64,000 nucleotides of DNA, from the NCBI GenBank assembly GCA_937918935.1, contig CAKZSI010000007.1:50674-114673 (forward strand), in the 5' to 3' direction. Positions within the stretch are counted from its first letter, which is position 1. Each line of letters starts with the position of its first letter. Shown here in pieces: positions 52,576 to 61,421 of this stretch. A model generated the notes under the pieces. That model was not told where the DNA came from, searched no databases, and worked only from the letters and a program-made list of their open reading frames with translations. The translations under genes were made by a program, and so were the position numbers. The stretch is from an uncultured Chloroflexales bacterium (GTDB lineage Bacteria; Chloroflexota; Chloroflexia; Chloroflexales; Chloroflexaceae).

Positions 52576-52758
52576 CCTGTAGAAAACGGCCCCTTCAGTC
52601 CGGGGGGCTATCCTGACACCTCTCTGGATGGGCCGCGCCCTCCCGAGAACGCTTCTGCCCCGCTCGTTTGCAGAACGAGGATAGGGCAACCAGGTTACGC
52701 CGTTTGAGCGGCAGAAAGGTTTTCCGCTGGCTCTGCAAGATAACTACGGAGGAAGATC

Positions 52759-53385
52759 ATGCCCAGGCATGTGCGATGTTCGTCAATCGATCGTTCTGGA
52801 CAGAGGCTTTGGATCGGCGTTGCGCCCTTCCGGCGGCTGGTAGTGGCGCTGGCGCTCGGCCTGGTGAGTCTGGGCCTGCTGGCCGCCTGCGGTGATCAGA
52901 CAGGCACAGCCACCACGGGTCAGGCTACGGCTGCACCCACCGTGGCGCCTACGGCCACGAAGGCGCCAACCACCGCCCCGCCCACCAGGGTCCGGCCCGG
53001 AGCGCAGGTGCCTACTCCTGAGCCGCTTACCGCCGAGGAGATCGGCCCGCCCGAGACCACCGGCGACGCAGCAGCCGGGGCCACACTCTTCGTTAATCTG
53101 CCCCCCGAGGCGCTCGCCGCCGGGGCGGTGACTTGCGCTTCCTGCCACCACGTTGAACCGGGCAGCGGCACGCTGGTCGGCCCGAGCCTCAGCGGTGTAG
53201 CGGCAAGAGCGGCCACCCGCGATCCCGGCCTCACCGCGGCCCAGTACCTGCGCATCTCGATCACCCATCCCAACAACTACATTGTTGAGGGCTTCAATGC
53301 CGGGGCCATGCCCGCCACCTTCAAAGACGCCCTTACGCCCGAGCAGGTTGAGGATCTGGTGGCGTACCTGCTGACACTGCCATAG
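52759..53385 (+). CDS. Mono-haem cytochrome c lipoprotein with linker
   Basis: 208 aa with GGAGGAAG ribosome site. Lipoprotein signal ending LGLLAAC near residue 43 after an unusually long basic N-terminus (another start could exist downstream). Ala/Pro/Thr linker, then a class I cytochrome c domain: GAVTCASCHHVEPGSGTLVGPSLSG, PNNYIVEGFNAGAMP (distal Met), LTPEQVEDLVAYLLTL. Electron carrier on the outer membrane face of the cell membrane. Confidence 0.85.
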   Translation: MPRHVRCSSIDRSGQRLWIGVAPFRRLVVALALGLVSLGLLAACGDQTGTATTGQATAAPTVAPTATKAPTTAPPTRVRPGAQVPTPEPLTAEEIGPPETTGDAAAGATLFVNLPPEALAAGAVTCASCHHVEPGSGTLVGPSLSGVAARAATRDPGLTAAQYLRISITHPNNYIVEGFNAGAMPATFKDALTPEQVEDLVAYLLTLP

Positions 53386-53422
53386 CTTACGGACGAAACC
53401 GTAGTCACGCCCCCCCTGTGAG

Positions 53423-53458
53423 GAAAAAGGGGAGCGCAACCCTCCGGGTTGCGCTCCC
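53423..53458 (-). terminator. Strong intrinsic terminator of the znu operon
   Basis: Perfect 13-bp stem GGGAGCGCAACCC / GGGTTGCGCTCCC (53430-53458) with a TCC loop; on the minus strand it is followed by CTTTTTCC. It ends the znuB-side transcript and may also stop the converging cytochrome gene. Confidence 0.8.
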
Positions 53459-53489
53459 GTCCATTCGCATCCACATGATGTTGCATTGA

Positions 53490-54317
53490 TTATCCTGCCG
53501 CGCCGCGCGTTCGCAGGCTGTGGATCAGCCAGGCCACGCCGAAGAACGCCGTGCAGGTCAGCACAATTGCCGCCCCCGAGGCCACATCGGCGTAGTACGA
53601 GGCGTAGAGGCCGATCAGCGAGGAGCCGATGGCAATGAACGCCGCCAACCCCATCATCCGCGGCAGGCGGTTCGTCAGCAGCGCCGCCGCCGCCGCCGGG
53701 GTCACCAGCATTGCCGAGGTCAGGATGACACCGACGATCTGAATGCAGGCCACCACAGTGAAGGCCAGCAGCACCAGCAACAGCATGCGCATCCGGTCGG
53801 CGCTCAAACCGATCACCTCGGCGTAGGTCGGGTCATAGCTGGTCAACTCCAGTTCTTTGTGGAGCAGGAAAAGCGTCAACAGCACCCCGGCGGCGATGGC
53901 CGCCATCTGCGCGAGATCGGTCGTTCGCACGCCCAGGACATTGCCAAAGAGGATGTGGCTCAGGTCGCGGAAGGAGCGCACCCGGCTCATCAGCAAGATG
54001 CCCAGGGCGAACATCGCTGTGAAGAGCACGCCAATGGCCGTATCTTCGCGCACCGCGCCCCGTCGCGAGACCCAGCCGATGCCCAGGGCAGTGAGCAAGC
54101 CAGCCGCCAGCGCCCCGCCAAACAGGCTCCAGCCGCCCAGATAAGCCACCACCAGCCCCGGCAGCACCGTGTGGGCCAGCGCGTCGCCGATAAAGGCCAT
54201 ACGGCGCAGGACCACATAGGCCCCCAGGGTCGCGCAGGTGACGCCTACCAGAATGGCGGCGGCCAGGCCGGTTTGCATGAAGCTGAAGCGGAACGGTTCG
54301 AGCAGCCACTCCATCAT
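53490..54317 (-). CDS. znuB: Zinc ABC transporter permease
   Basis: 275 aa, about eight membrane helices. ABC-3 family: GVTCATLGAYVVLRRMAFIGDALAHTVLPGLVVAYL, TSYDPTYAEVIGL and IVGVILTSAMLVTPAAAAALL. Inner-membrane channel of the ZnuABC importer. Its start overlaps the end of znuC by 4 bp. Confidence 0.9.
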   Translation of the reverse strand: MMEWLLEPFRFSFMQTGLAAAILVGVTCATLGAYVVLRRMAFIGDALAHTVLPGLVVAYLGGWSLFGGALAAGLLTALGIGWVSRRGAVREDTAIGVLFTAMFALGILLMSRVRSFRDLSHILFGNVLGVRTTDLAQMAAIAAGVLLTLFLLHKELELTSYDPTYAEVIGLSADRMRMLLLVLLAFTVVACIQIVGVILTSAMLVTPAAAAALLTNRLPRMMGLAAFIAIGSSLIGLYASYYADVASGAAIVLTCTAFFGVAWLIHSLRTRGAAG

Positions 54318-55015
54318 ACGCCCTCCAGCGCGGGGAGCGTGCGAGCCACCTGCCGGAGGGCGCCGTCGTCCAGGGCGAAGGCCAGCTCAAACTCCTCGTC
54401 AATCCGCTCCAGATGATGGGTCGCCATCAGAATGCTCTTGCCCTGGTCGCGCAACTCACGCAGCACCTCGTCAATGATGCGCCGGCTGGCGACATCAACC
54501 GCGCTCAGCGGCTCATCGAGCAGCAGCAGGTCGGCCTCCTGCACCAGCGCCCGGGCGAGCAGAGCGCGTTGCTGCTGCCCGCCCGAGAGCTGACTGATCT
54601 GGCGCCCGGCAAGGTCCTCCAACCCTAACTTTACCAGTACTGTCTGCACCCGCTCACGGTCGTCGTCGCCGGGCCGTCGCAGCCAGCCCAGGTGCACATA
54701 GCGCCCCGCCAGCACCATGCGCTCCACCGTCACGGGAAAGCGCCAGTCCACATCACCGCGCTGGGGCAGGTAGGCCACCCGGTGGTGACAGGCCCCCACC
54801 GGCCGCCCGTAGATCAGGATCGTCCCCGCGCGCGGCGGCAGCAGACCCGCGACGGCTTTCAGCAAGGTGGACTTGCCGGAGCCGTTCGGCCCTACCAGAG
54901 CGGCACGCACGCCAGGGGGCAACGTCAGGCTCACCTCGCGCAGCACCGGCTCCGGCAACCCCGAATAGCCCACCGTCAGCCGGTCAATCACCAGCGCCAG
55001 GGCGTTGGGAACCAT
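54314..55015 (-). CDS. znuC: Zinc ABC transporter ATPase
   Basis: 233 aa from the ATG at 55015 (ATG at 55051 is possible). Walker A GPNGSGKST, signature LSGGQQQR, Walker B LLLLDEPLSAVD and HLERIDEEF switch region. The early VAYLPQRGDVDWRFPVTVERMVLAGRY is typical of Zn/Mn ATPases. Powers ZnuB. Confidence 0.9.
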   Translation of the reverse strand: MVPNALALVIDRLTVGYSGLPEPVLREVSLTLPPGVRAALVGPNGSGKSTLLKAVAGLLPPRAGTILIYGRPVGACHHRVAYLPQRGDVDWRFPVTVERMVLAGRYVHLGWLRRPGDDDRERVQTVLVKLGLEDLAGRQISQLSGGQQQRALLARALVQEADLLLLDEPLSAVDVASRRIIDEVLRELRDQGKSILMATHHLERIDEEFELAFALDDGALRQVARTLPALEGV

Positions 55016-55082
55016 ATCTATGTAACGGCGACGACCGTAAAAGAGGTTCATAACTTTTTGTAGTTGAATGAAGCCTTGTTAT

Positions 55083-55158
55083 GTGTGGAGGGGTGGAGGG
55101 GTGGAGGTGAAGAGTTGAGGGCGTCACCCAACCCCTCCACACCTCCACCCCTCTACAC
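55083..55158. repeat. Long inverted repeat between znuA and znuC
   Basis: 17-bp arms with one mismatch: GTGTGGAGGGGTGGAGG (55083-55099) and 55142-55158. An internal GTGGAGGGGTGGAG motif is also tandemly repeated. Related to 17622-17702. As it lies inside an operon it may process or attenuate the RNA so that znuA is made in excess. Confidence 0.6.
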
Positions 55159-55223
55159 AACCAGCGCGCAGAGGGGTGGAGCTGTAAGGTGGAAAGGAGT
55201 GGAGGAAGGAGCTATTCCAGCCC

Positions 55224-56666
55224 TCACGCCGCCAGCGCCTCGACAATGGTTCTAACATTGTAGCGCATCATCTTCAGATAGGTTTCCCCTTCGCTTCCGG
55301 GGTCCCCCAGGGCGTCAGTATACAGTGGCGGGGCCAGTTTCACCCCCGCCTCGCGGGCGATGTTGTCCATCAGCGCCGGATTGCTGACGTTCTCGACGAA
55401 GATGGCCGGCACACCCGCGGCGCGAATATCCTCGACCAGCCGGGCGATCTCACCGGCCGCAGGATCGGCCCGCTCGGTGGTCGTGCCAAGAGCGGTGCCG
55501 ACAACCGTAAAGCCGTAGCGATGGGCAAAGTAGCCCAGGGTGTCGTGGTTGGTGACCAGCCTGCGCCGCTCCTCGGGCAGACCTTTCACGTCCTGCTGGA
55601 TCGAGGCGTCCAGTTCCTTGAGTTCGGCCAGATAGCTCGCGGCGTTGGCCTCGTAAGTGGCCGCGTTGTTCGGATCAGCGGCCACCAGTGCATTGCGGAT
55701 GGCCTCGACCATGAGCATGGCATTGTTCGGGTCCTGCCAGACGTGCGGGTCATACTCGCCGTGGCTATGGCCGTGGGCGTCCTTTTTCTCATCACCGTGC
55801 ATATGCTCGCCGGCAAGCTCCCAGACCAGCGCCACCTGCTCACCCGCGCCGGGACCGAAGCGGGCGGTGTAGTCGCCAGGCGCAAGGTCGTAGGTGTAAG
55901 CAATGGCGATTGCGGCGCATGCATCGCCAACCTTTTTTGTCTTTTCAGGCGTGAGGGGCGTGGCGCCCGCCAGGACCGCGAACGGCACATCCGCGCTCAG
56001 ATAGAATGTCACCTCGCCCTCTTCGGCCTGCGTCATTGCGACATCACCGGCGCCGCCACTCAGCGCGATCTGATAGAGTGTATGGTCATCCGGAATGGCC
56101 GCGCCCGATCCCGCCGTCACTGCGACAGGCGGATCAGCAAAGTGCTCACAGGCATGCTCCAGGGCATGGTCGTCCTCGTGAGCCATCTCTGCGGCGGGCA
56201 GCGGGGTGATGCCTTCGCTCACCACGACCCGTTGCGCCTTTGAACCCGAGGCAGCGTAGAGCTGGTCAATCCACCCCTCGAACTCCAGACCATTCTCGAA
56301 GAGGATATCGGCCTGGGCCAGTGCGGCGCTGTCGCGAGGGGTGGGTTCGTAGGTATGGGCGTCACTGCCCGGGCCGACCAGTATGGTCAACGCCACCCGA
56401 TCACCGGCGACTTGCTGCACAAAGTCGCCCAGGATGCTGAAGGTGGCCACCACCTTCAAGGGCTGAGCATCTGTGATGGGAACAGTGGTTGGCTGTACTG
56501 CGGCGGGCGCCGCGGCGGGCGGCGTGGCCGGAGCAGTGGCAGGCTCTGCCGCGGGCGGCGCCGCGGTGGGCTGCGTAGCGGCCCCGCTGCCACAGGCCGC
56601 CAGGAGCAGGCCAAGCACGGTCAGCAGCAGGAGCGCCGCGCGGCGCCCCGGAAGCCGTTGATGCAT
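55224..56666 (-). CDS. znuA: Zinc-binding lipoprotein with inserted beta domain
   Basis: 480 aa with AGGAGG ribosome site. Lipoprotein signal ending LLAAC, Ala/Pro/Thr linker, then ZnuA lobe one (VVATFSILGDFVQQVAGDRVALTILVGPGSDAHTYEPTP). The His-rich loop is split: HEDDHALEHACEHF and HMHGDEKKDAHGHSHGEYDPHVWQDP flank an extra ~95-residue domain (from about HTLYQIALSGGAGDV to GEQVALVWELAGE). Lobe two has NHDTLGYFAHRYGF and FVENVSNPALMDNIAREAG. Ordinary ZnuA proteins are ~300 aa. The insert may add a second ligand-binding surface. Confidence 0.88.
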   Translation of the reverse strand: MHQRLPGRRAALLLLTVLGLLLAACGSGAATQPTAAPPAAEPATAPATPPAAAPAAVQPTTVPITDAQPLKVVATFSILGDFVQQVAGDRVALTILVGPGSDAHTYEPTPRDSAALAQADILFENGLEFEGWIDQLYAASGSKAQRVVVSEGITPLPAAEMAHEDDHALEHACEHFADPPVAVTAGSGAAIPDDHTLYQIALSGGAGDVAMTQAEEGEVTFYLSADVPFAVLAGATPLTPEKTKKVGDACAAIAIAYTYDLAPGDYTARFGPGAGEQVALVWELAGEHMHGDEKKDAHGHSHGEYDPHVWQDPNNAMLMVEAIRNALVAADPNNAATYEANAASYLAELKELDASIQQDVKGLPEERRRLVTNHDTLGYFAHRYGFTVVGTALGTTTERADPAAGEIARLVEDIRAAGVPAIFVENVSNPALMDNIAREAGVKLAPPLYTDALGDPGSEGETYLKMMRYNVRTIVEALAA

Positions 56667-56844
56667 AGAGAAACCTCCTTTGCACGTTCAAAGGTAGCGC
56701 GGCTGCGCCATAGATCACCGGCGAACAGACAGCCAGTTTGAAGGAGCATGGAGAAATCGGGTTTGCCCATACTCCTGAACCTGATGGTAAGGACGTGAGA
56801 GAGACAAATCTCCTGACATCTTCCTGTGCGGAGCAGTCGCCACG

Positions 56845-57297
56845 TCATGAACTGGTCGCCTGGCAACGAGCGCACAGGCCAAACAGTTCCAGAATATGCC
56901 CCTGGACACGAAAGCCGTGGCGGGCCAGCAGCGCCGTCAGTGTTTCGATCGTCTGACAACCTTCGACCAGCAGGGTCGTACCGCAGCGAAGGCAAACCGC
57001 GTGGTGATGGTGTCCGGGCAAGGTGCGAACATAGGTGTAGTCCCCCCGTTCGGTTTGCACGCGCGCCAGCCAGCCCCGCTCCCGGAGCCGGTCTACCACG
57101 CGGTATACGGTGGCGCGCCCAACAGCGGGCGCCAGGGCCGCAGTCAGCGCCTCGGCGCTGAATGGCCGCTCCTGCGCGGCAACCCAGTGGATAATCGTCA
57201 GGCGCGGCCCGGTCAGACGTTGCCCTTCGCTGCGCAACGCTGCCAGCACTCGCTCGCCCCAGTCGGCGACCCGAACTTCGACCACGACCTCGCTCAC
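56845..57297 (-). CDS. zur: Zur-type Fur-family regulator
   Basis: 150 aa. N-terminal winged helix (RLTGPRLTIIHWVAAQ, VGRATVYRVVDRL) and dimerisation domain with HHHHAVCLRCG and GLCARC as the structural zinc site, plus further His and Cys for sensing. Located between the COG0523 GTPase gene (8-bp... 4-bp overlap) and znuA in one operon, so it most likely represses zinc uptake when zinc is plentiful. Confidence 0.85.
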   Translation of the reverse strand: MSEVVVEVRVADWGERVLAALRSEGQRLTGPRLTIIHWVAAQERPFSAEALTAALAPAVGRATVYRVVDRLRERGWLARVQTERGDYTYVRTLPGHHHHAVCLRCGTTLLVEGCQTIETLTALLARHGFRVQGHILELFGLCARCQATSS

Positions 57298-58373
57298 GCT
57301 GTTGCACTCCGATACCAGGTTTGCTGGGCAGCAACCTCAGCCTCGGTAGACGTATCGGCCAGGCAGGCGTCGAAGGCCGCCTGGAGCGCGGCAGCATCGA
57401 GATCGCCCGGCGTGCTCAGAAACACCAGTTGCGTGCGCGGTGGCACATCGCCCCAGGGTTCAGACAGGGTTACATTGACCCGGTGGCCGACCGCCTGGAG
57501 AACGGCGCGGCGCTGGGGAACTTCGGCCAGATAGATCAGCCCCTTGGCGCGGAAGATGGCCAGGGGAAGGTTCAGTACAACATCACGCAGCGGTTTAAGG
57601 GCCAGGGGCCGATCACTGATGTAGGCCCAGGTATCGAAGTCCTTGCTGTGATCGTGCTCGTGGTCATGGTCACAGTGCTCGCCGTGCTCGTGGTCATGGT
57701 CACAGTGCTCACCGTGCTCGTGATCGTGGTGCGTGTCGGGTTTCGCGAGCGGGATCTCCAGCTTATAACGCCCCACGTTGAGCAGCAGGTTCAAAGGCAC
57801 GTTGCCGTGCACCGCGGGCAGAATGCGGGCGCGAGGAACGATCCGCCGCACCCACTCCTCCACCTGGGCGCGCTGCTCCGCAGTGACCAGATCCACCTTG
57901 CTGAGCACGACGATATCTGCGGCGCTGACCTGGTCAACAATCAGGTCCTCGTAGTGCCGTTGCTGGAGGGCGTACTCGGCATCCACCAGGGTAATCACGC
58001 TGTCGAGGTTGAAGTAGGGACGCAGTTCCGGCATCTCAAAGGTCTCAACCACCGCCCAGGGATCGCTCACGCCGCTGGTCTCGATGAGCAGATACTCCGG
58101 CGGTTCGGGGCGTTTGAGCAACTCCAGGGCCGTGTTCAGGAGATCGCCGCGAATGGTGCAGCAGATGCACCCGTTGGCCAGGGAGATCGCTTCGCCCTCC
58201 ACACCGACGACCAGTTGCGTATCAATATTGACCGTCCCGAAGTCATTGACCAGAACCGCCACCCGCAGGCCGTGGTCGGCGTGCAGGACGCGGTTAAGGA
58301 GGGTGGTCTTCCCGGCGCCGAGAAAGCCGGTCAAGATCGTTAGTGGAACAGGTTGAGCTGGGGTTTCCAACAC
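57294..58373 (-). CDS. COG0523 GTPase with His-rich metal-binding insert
   Basis: 359 aa from the GTG at 58373 (AGAGAGGA upstream; no ATG fits). P-loop [46 protein letters not shown]. Between the GTPase and CobW_C domains lies an HDHEHGEHCDHDHEHGEHCD-type repeat (~residues 225-250), a typical zinc-buffering insert. A zinc chaperone encoded with zur and znuABC. Second COG0523 protein in the window; the first lacks the His insert. Confidence 0.9.
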   Translation of the reverse strand: MLETPAQPVPLTILTGFLGAGKTTLLNRVLHADHGLRVAVLVNDFGTVNIDTQLVVGVEGEAISLANGCICCTIRGDLLNTALELLKRPEPPEYLLIETSGVSDPWAVVETFEMPELRPYFNLDSVITLVDAEYALQQRHYEDLIVDQVSAADIVVLSKVDLVTAEQRAQVEEWVRRIVPRARILPAVHGNVPLNLLLNVGRYKLEIPLAKPDTHHDHEHGEHCDHDHEHGEHCDHDHEHDHSKDFDTWAYISDRPLALKPLRDVVLNLPLAIFRAKGLIYLAEVPQRRAVLQAVGHRVNVTLSEPWGDVPPRTQLVFLSTPGDLDAAALQAAFDACLADTSTEAEVAAQQTWYRSATA

Positions 58374-58579
58374 CTTGCATTCCTCTCTAGTGTTGAAGTG
58401 AATAGAAGCTGGCTGGCGGGAGATGGTGCAACCGGGTCGTCCCATCTCCCACCCGTAGCGACGTGCCGGCGCAGCCCCGCCACGTCCGGCGCAACCCTGC
58501 GGGTTCGGGAAGGGAGGCGCCGGGAGGGCTGCGCTCCCCGCCAGACTGCAAGCGGACAGCCCGGGTTCCAGACTGGCTC

Positions 58580-58819
58580 TCAGCGGCGACGCGGACGGCA
58601 ACAGGGGCAATCAAGACCATGCATGACCCGCGCCACCTGCCGGGGTGACGCATAGATCGGCTCTGCGGCGGCGGGCGACCGGACGCTGAATGAGCGAAAC
58701 TCACGGACACAGAGACCGTGACACACCGGGCACTCCAGCGGGTCATCGGCGCGCCAGGCCGGGCGCAGTTCTTCCAGTTCAATCTCGCACTCGGGGCAGG
58801 TATACACGTACAGGGGCAT
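58580..58819 (-). CDS. FmdB-type zinc ribbon protein
   Basis: 79 aa from the ATG at 58819. FmdB regulatory-protein domain: MPLYVYTCPECEIELEELRP, DDPLECPVCHG, REFRSFSV. The tail adds a second Cys cluster, GLDCPCCRPRRR. Small zinc-binding protein, possibly transcription-associated. First gene of the minus-strand series leading to GTPase-zur-znuACB; a 206-bp gap separates it from the GTPase gene. Confidence 0.78.
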   Translation of the reverse strand: MPLYVYTCPECEIELEELRPAWRADDPLECPVCHGLCVREFRSFSVRSPAAAEPIYASPRQVARVMHGLDCPCCRPRRR

Positions 58820-58873
58820 CAACGAGCCTTGCTGTTCACATGTTAGAAGATGATACCATGTCTCCAGTGGAAG

Positions 58874-58920
58874 AGTCTATCATTGCGGGGAATAGCTGTC
58901 AAGATTGAGATACACTATCA
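58874..58920 (-). promoter_or_regulatory. Promoter and Zur-like box of the fmdB-znu operon
   Basis: On the minus strand TTGACA (58902-58897), a 17-bp spacer and TAGACT (58879-58874). Three bases upstream of the -35 is TGAGATACACTATCA (58906-58920, plus strand), sharing TGAGATANNNTATCA with the two boxes at 43.7-43.8 kb. Confidence 0.6.
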
Positions 58921-59007
58921 TATCAGCCCGGGCAGATAGCTCGGAGCACGCCCTGACCTCGGCCTGGCGTGCAGCCTGGCCGCCACAGATCCTCTGCTGA
59001 AGATGGT

Positions 59008-59040
59008 ACAATCAAAAAAACCGACGGCGAAGGCCGTCGA
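59008..59040 (+). promoter_or_regulatory. Extended -10 and leader hairpin of the second Fur-family gene
   Basis: TGG-TACAAT (-10 at 59008-59013) and a CGACGGC-GAAG-GCCGTCG hairpin at 59023-59040 lie ahead of the ATG at 59059. Confidence 0.45.
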
Positions 59041-59058
59041 AACAGGGGAGAGCAATCT

Positions 59059-59526
59059 ATGAGCCGTTACCTGGATGCGCGCCGTGATATTCTGCCCCGG
59101 GCCGTGACCGATCTGGCCGAACAGCTCGCCGAAGCGGGCTACAAGGTGACCGGGCCGCGGCTGGCGGTGCTCAAGGCAATCGTCGCGCACCCCGGCGCAT
59201 TCAGCGTGCACGAGATCGAGCAGTGGCTCATTGCCCGCGGCGAGTCACCGGGCATTGCCAGCATCTTCCGCACTGTGCGTTTGCTGGTTGACCTGGGGCT
59301 GATACAGCGCATCCACGGGCTGGAGGAATGTCACCGCTACACCCTGGGTTCGGGTCACACGCACCATCTGATCTGCACCCACTGCGGCGACATGGTGCGC
59401 TTTGACGACTGCGGGATGCAGGCCCTCGTCCAGAATCTCGAACAGCAGACCGGCTATCGCATCATCGCCCACCTGGTGGAACTCTTTGGCCTCTGCCCCC
59501 GCTGCCAGAATGCTCCGGCAGTGTAA
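59059..59526 (+). CDS. Fur-family metal regulator (second)
   Basis: 155 aa with GGGGAG ribosome site. KVTGPRLAVLKAIVAHPGAFSVHEIEQWL, IASIFRTVRLLVDLGLIQRI, then HTHHLICTHCGDMVRFDDC and GLCPRCQ. The double C-x2-C is the structural zinc site. It could be Fur, a second Zur or PerR-like; the residues I can see do not decide. Divergent from the zinc operon with the Zur-like box between them. Confidence 0.85.
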   Translation: MSRYLDARRDILPRAVTDLAEQLAEAGYKVTGPRLAVLKAIVAHPGAFSVHEIEQWLIARGESPGIASIFRTVRLLVDLGLIQRIHGLEECHRYTLGSGHTHHLICTHCGDMVRFDDCGMQALVQNLEQQTGYRIIAHLVELFGLCPRCQNAPAV

Positions 59527-59546
59527 CGCGGGGTTGCGTGGTGCAT

Positions 59547-60284
59547 TTACGGCGTGCGTAACATCGGCGCCAGTTCCCGATTGAGTGCGGCGTATCCGTC
59601 CGCGTTCAGGTGCAAGTAGTCGCGGCTATAACGCGCCGACGTGGTGGTGGCGCCTTCCGAGAGGATGTGCGCGGCATCGAACACCACCACTCGATCACGT
59701 GTCAGGGATCGAATATATGCGTTTACCTCGTTGACTGCCACCGTCACCTCATCACCCCACAGCAGCCGGCGTTCCAGCGGCAGCGGGCCAGGGAGAAACA
59801 CCGTGGTCAGAATGACCTCCCGCACCCCGGCCTCCAGCGCCAGGTTCACGATCGTCTGCAAGTTCGCTTTGCAATTCTGAATGATCGTTTCACGGTTCTC
59901 AGGAAAGATCGGGATGGTGCGCAGATCGTTGATGCCAACCTGCACAGTGAGCGTATCTGGCTGCAATGGAGCGACATGGCGAGCAAAACGCCCGGCCACC
60001 TGGGTGGTCGTCTGCCCGCTGATGCCCCGATTGATGAAGACCACGTCTCCCGGCATGTCCGGGGCCGGCCACTCGGCGGCGCGCGAGTCGCCGAAGAATA
60101 CCACTACTCGCTGCCCTGGACGCTGCGGCGTAGCCTCGTCGGCAAATGCGCTGAGACCAAGGGGGTCGAGGCGGGTGCTGTTGAGCAGGAGGTAGTACAT
60201 GCGCGCTTGCTGGAACAGATAGCCGTTCAGAACAAGTGAAGCGACCAGGAGCGCAAGGACGATCAGGGGCAGCAGTTTGTACAT
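59547..60284 (-). CDS. SGNH/GDSL-type hydrolase with N-terminal anchor
   Basis: 245 aa. Membrane helix ~5-25, then SGNH blocks: block I VVFFGDSRAAEWP (nucleophile Ser), block II NRGISGQT (Gly), block III VGINDLR (Asn) and block V DYLHLNADGY (Asp/His). An extracytoplasmic esterase or acyl hydrolase of unknown substrate. Confidence 0.82.
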   Translation of the reverse strand: MYKLLPLIVLALLVASLVLNGYLFQQARMYYLLLNSTRLDPLGLSAFADEATPQRPGQRVVVFFGDSRAAEWPAPDMPGDVVFINRGISGQTTTQVAGRFARHVAPLQPDTLTVQVGINDLRTIPIFPENRETIIQNCKANLQTIVNLALEAGVREVILTTVFLPGPLPLERRLLWGDEVTVAVNEVNAYIRSLTRDRVVVFDAAHILSEGATTTSARYSRDYLHLNADGYAALNRELAPMLRTP

Positions 60285-60316
60285 CAGTGTGTCTGATCCT
60301 GAACTATGTTGCAGGT

Positions 60317-60353
60317 GAGGTTTTCGGAGGAGCTACGCCCCTCCGAGAACCTC
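60317..60353. repeat. Intergenic hairpin repeat before sppA
   Basis: 14-bp arms with one mismatch (GAGGTTTTCGGAGG / CCTCCGAGAACCTC), followed by CGACGTATCGTTGTAG. Related to the element at 7147-7199 (hairpin followed by CGACGAGGTGTTGTTGTAG). Confidence 0.55.
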
Positions 60354-60404
60354 ATCGGGACGACGTATCGTTGTAGTCTTTCCACCAGGAGGATACCATA
60401 AACT

Positions 60405-61418
60405 ATGGACGCACAACCCGGATCATCCGCCGGGCGCGGCTGGTTGATCGCTCTTTCGATTATTATCGGTGTGGTGCTGGCCTGCGCCATCCTGCCACTG
60501 GGCGGGCTGTGGCTGGTGCTGCGCGCCGGGGGCGATGCAGCCGGCGCGGCGGGGCCGCTCCCCGCCGGTCGCTGGCAGGAGCAGATCATCGAAGGCTCGG
60601 GGCAGGATCGGATTGCGGTTATCGAGGTCAGCGGCGTGATCGGCGCGGCAGCCGACGCCTTTAGCCTGCAACTCTCCCATGAACAACTGCTCAGCCAGAT
60701 CCGCCAGGCCGAGCGTGACGGGCGCGTCAAGGCCGTGGTCCTGCGGGTGAACAGCGGTGGCGGCGGCGTGGTGGCGAGCAGCGAACTCCACGCCGCCCTG
60801 AGCCGCCTGCGCGCGGCGGGCAAGACTCTGGTCGTCTCCATGGGACCAACCGCAGCCAGTGGCGGCTACTACATCAGCACCCCGGCCCAGCGCATCTACG
60901 CCAATCCTGACACCCTGACGGGCAGTATTGGCGTCATCCTTTCGCTGGTCAACTACGAAGAAGCCTTCGACAGGCTCGGGCTGGCCATCTTTGTCTACAA
61001 ATCGGGTGAACTGAAGGACATCGGTTCGCCAACGCGCCCGCCGACCGACGAAGAGCGCCGGGTGCTCCAGTCCATCGTGGACGAAGCCTTTGATGGCTTC
61101 GTGAAGGTGATTGTCGAGAGCCGGGGTCTGCCGGAGGCGCGGGTGCGCGAGATCGCCGATGGGCGGATCTACACGGGCGCCCAGGCGCTGGAGTTGGGGC
61201 TGGTGGACGAACTTGGCAACCTGGAGGAGGCCATTGCCGGCGCGAAAGACCTGGCCGGCCTGCAGACGGCGCTGGTGGTGCGCTACACGCGGAGCGGTTC
61301 ACTGCGCGCCCTGCTGGCCGCGCGCCTGGCCGCCCCCTCGACCCAGGCCGATCCGCTGGGTCTGCGGGCGATCACCAGTCCGCCCACGCCGCATCTGGAG
61401 TACCGCTGGCTTCCATAA
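60405..61418 (+). CDS. sppA: Signal peptide peptidase SppA (S49 family)
   Basis: 337 aa. N-terminal membrane helix ~12-38; S49 domain with VKAVVLRVNSGGGGVVASSELHAAL, the nucleophile Ser in GPTAASGGYYIS and the catalytic Lys in YKSGELKDIGSP. Cleaves leftover signal peptides in the membrane. Short (single-domain) bacterial form. Ribosome site AGGAGG is a little far (13 nt) from the ATG. Confidence 0.88.
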   Translation: MDAQPGSSAGRGWLIALSIIIGVVLACAILPLGGLWLVLRAGGDAAGAAGPLPAGRWQEQIIEGSGQDRIAVIEVSGVIGAAADAFSLQLSHEQLLSQIRQAERDGRVKAVVLRVNSGGGGVVASSELHAALSRLRAAGKTLVVSMGPTAASGGYYISTPAQRIYANPDTLTGSIGVILSLVNYEEAFDRLGLAIFVYKSGELKDIGSPTRPPTDEERRVLQSIVDEAFDGFVKVIVESRGLPEARVREIADGRIYTGAQALELGLVDELGNLEEAIAGAKDLAGLQTALVVRYTRSGSLRALLAARLAAPSTQADPLGLRAITSPPTPHLEYRWLP

Positions 61419-61421
61419 TCA

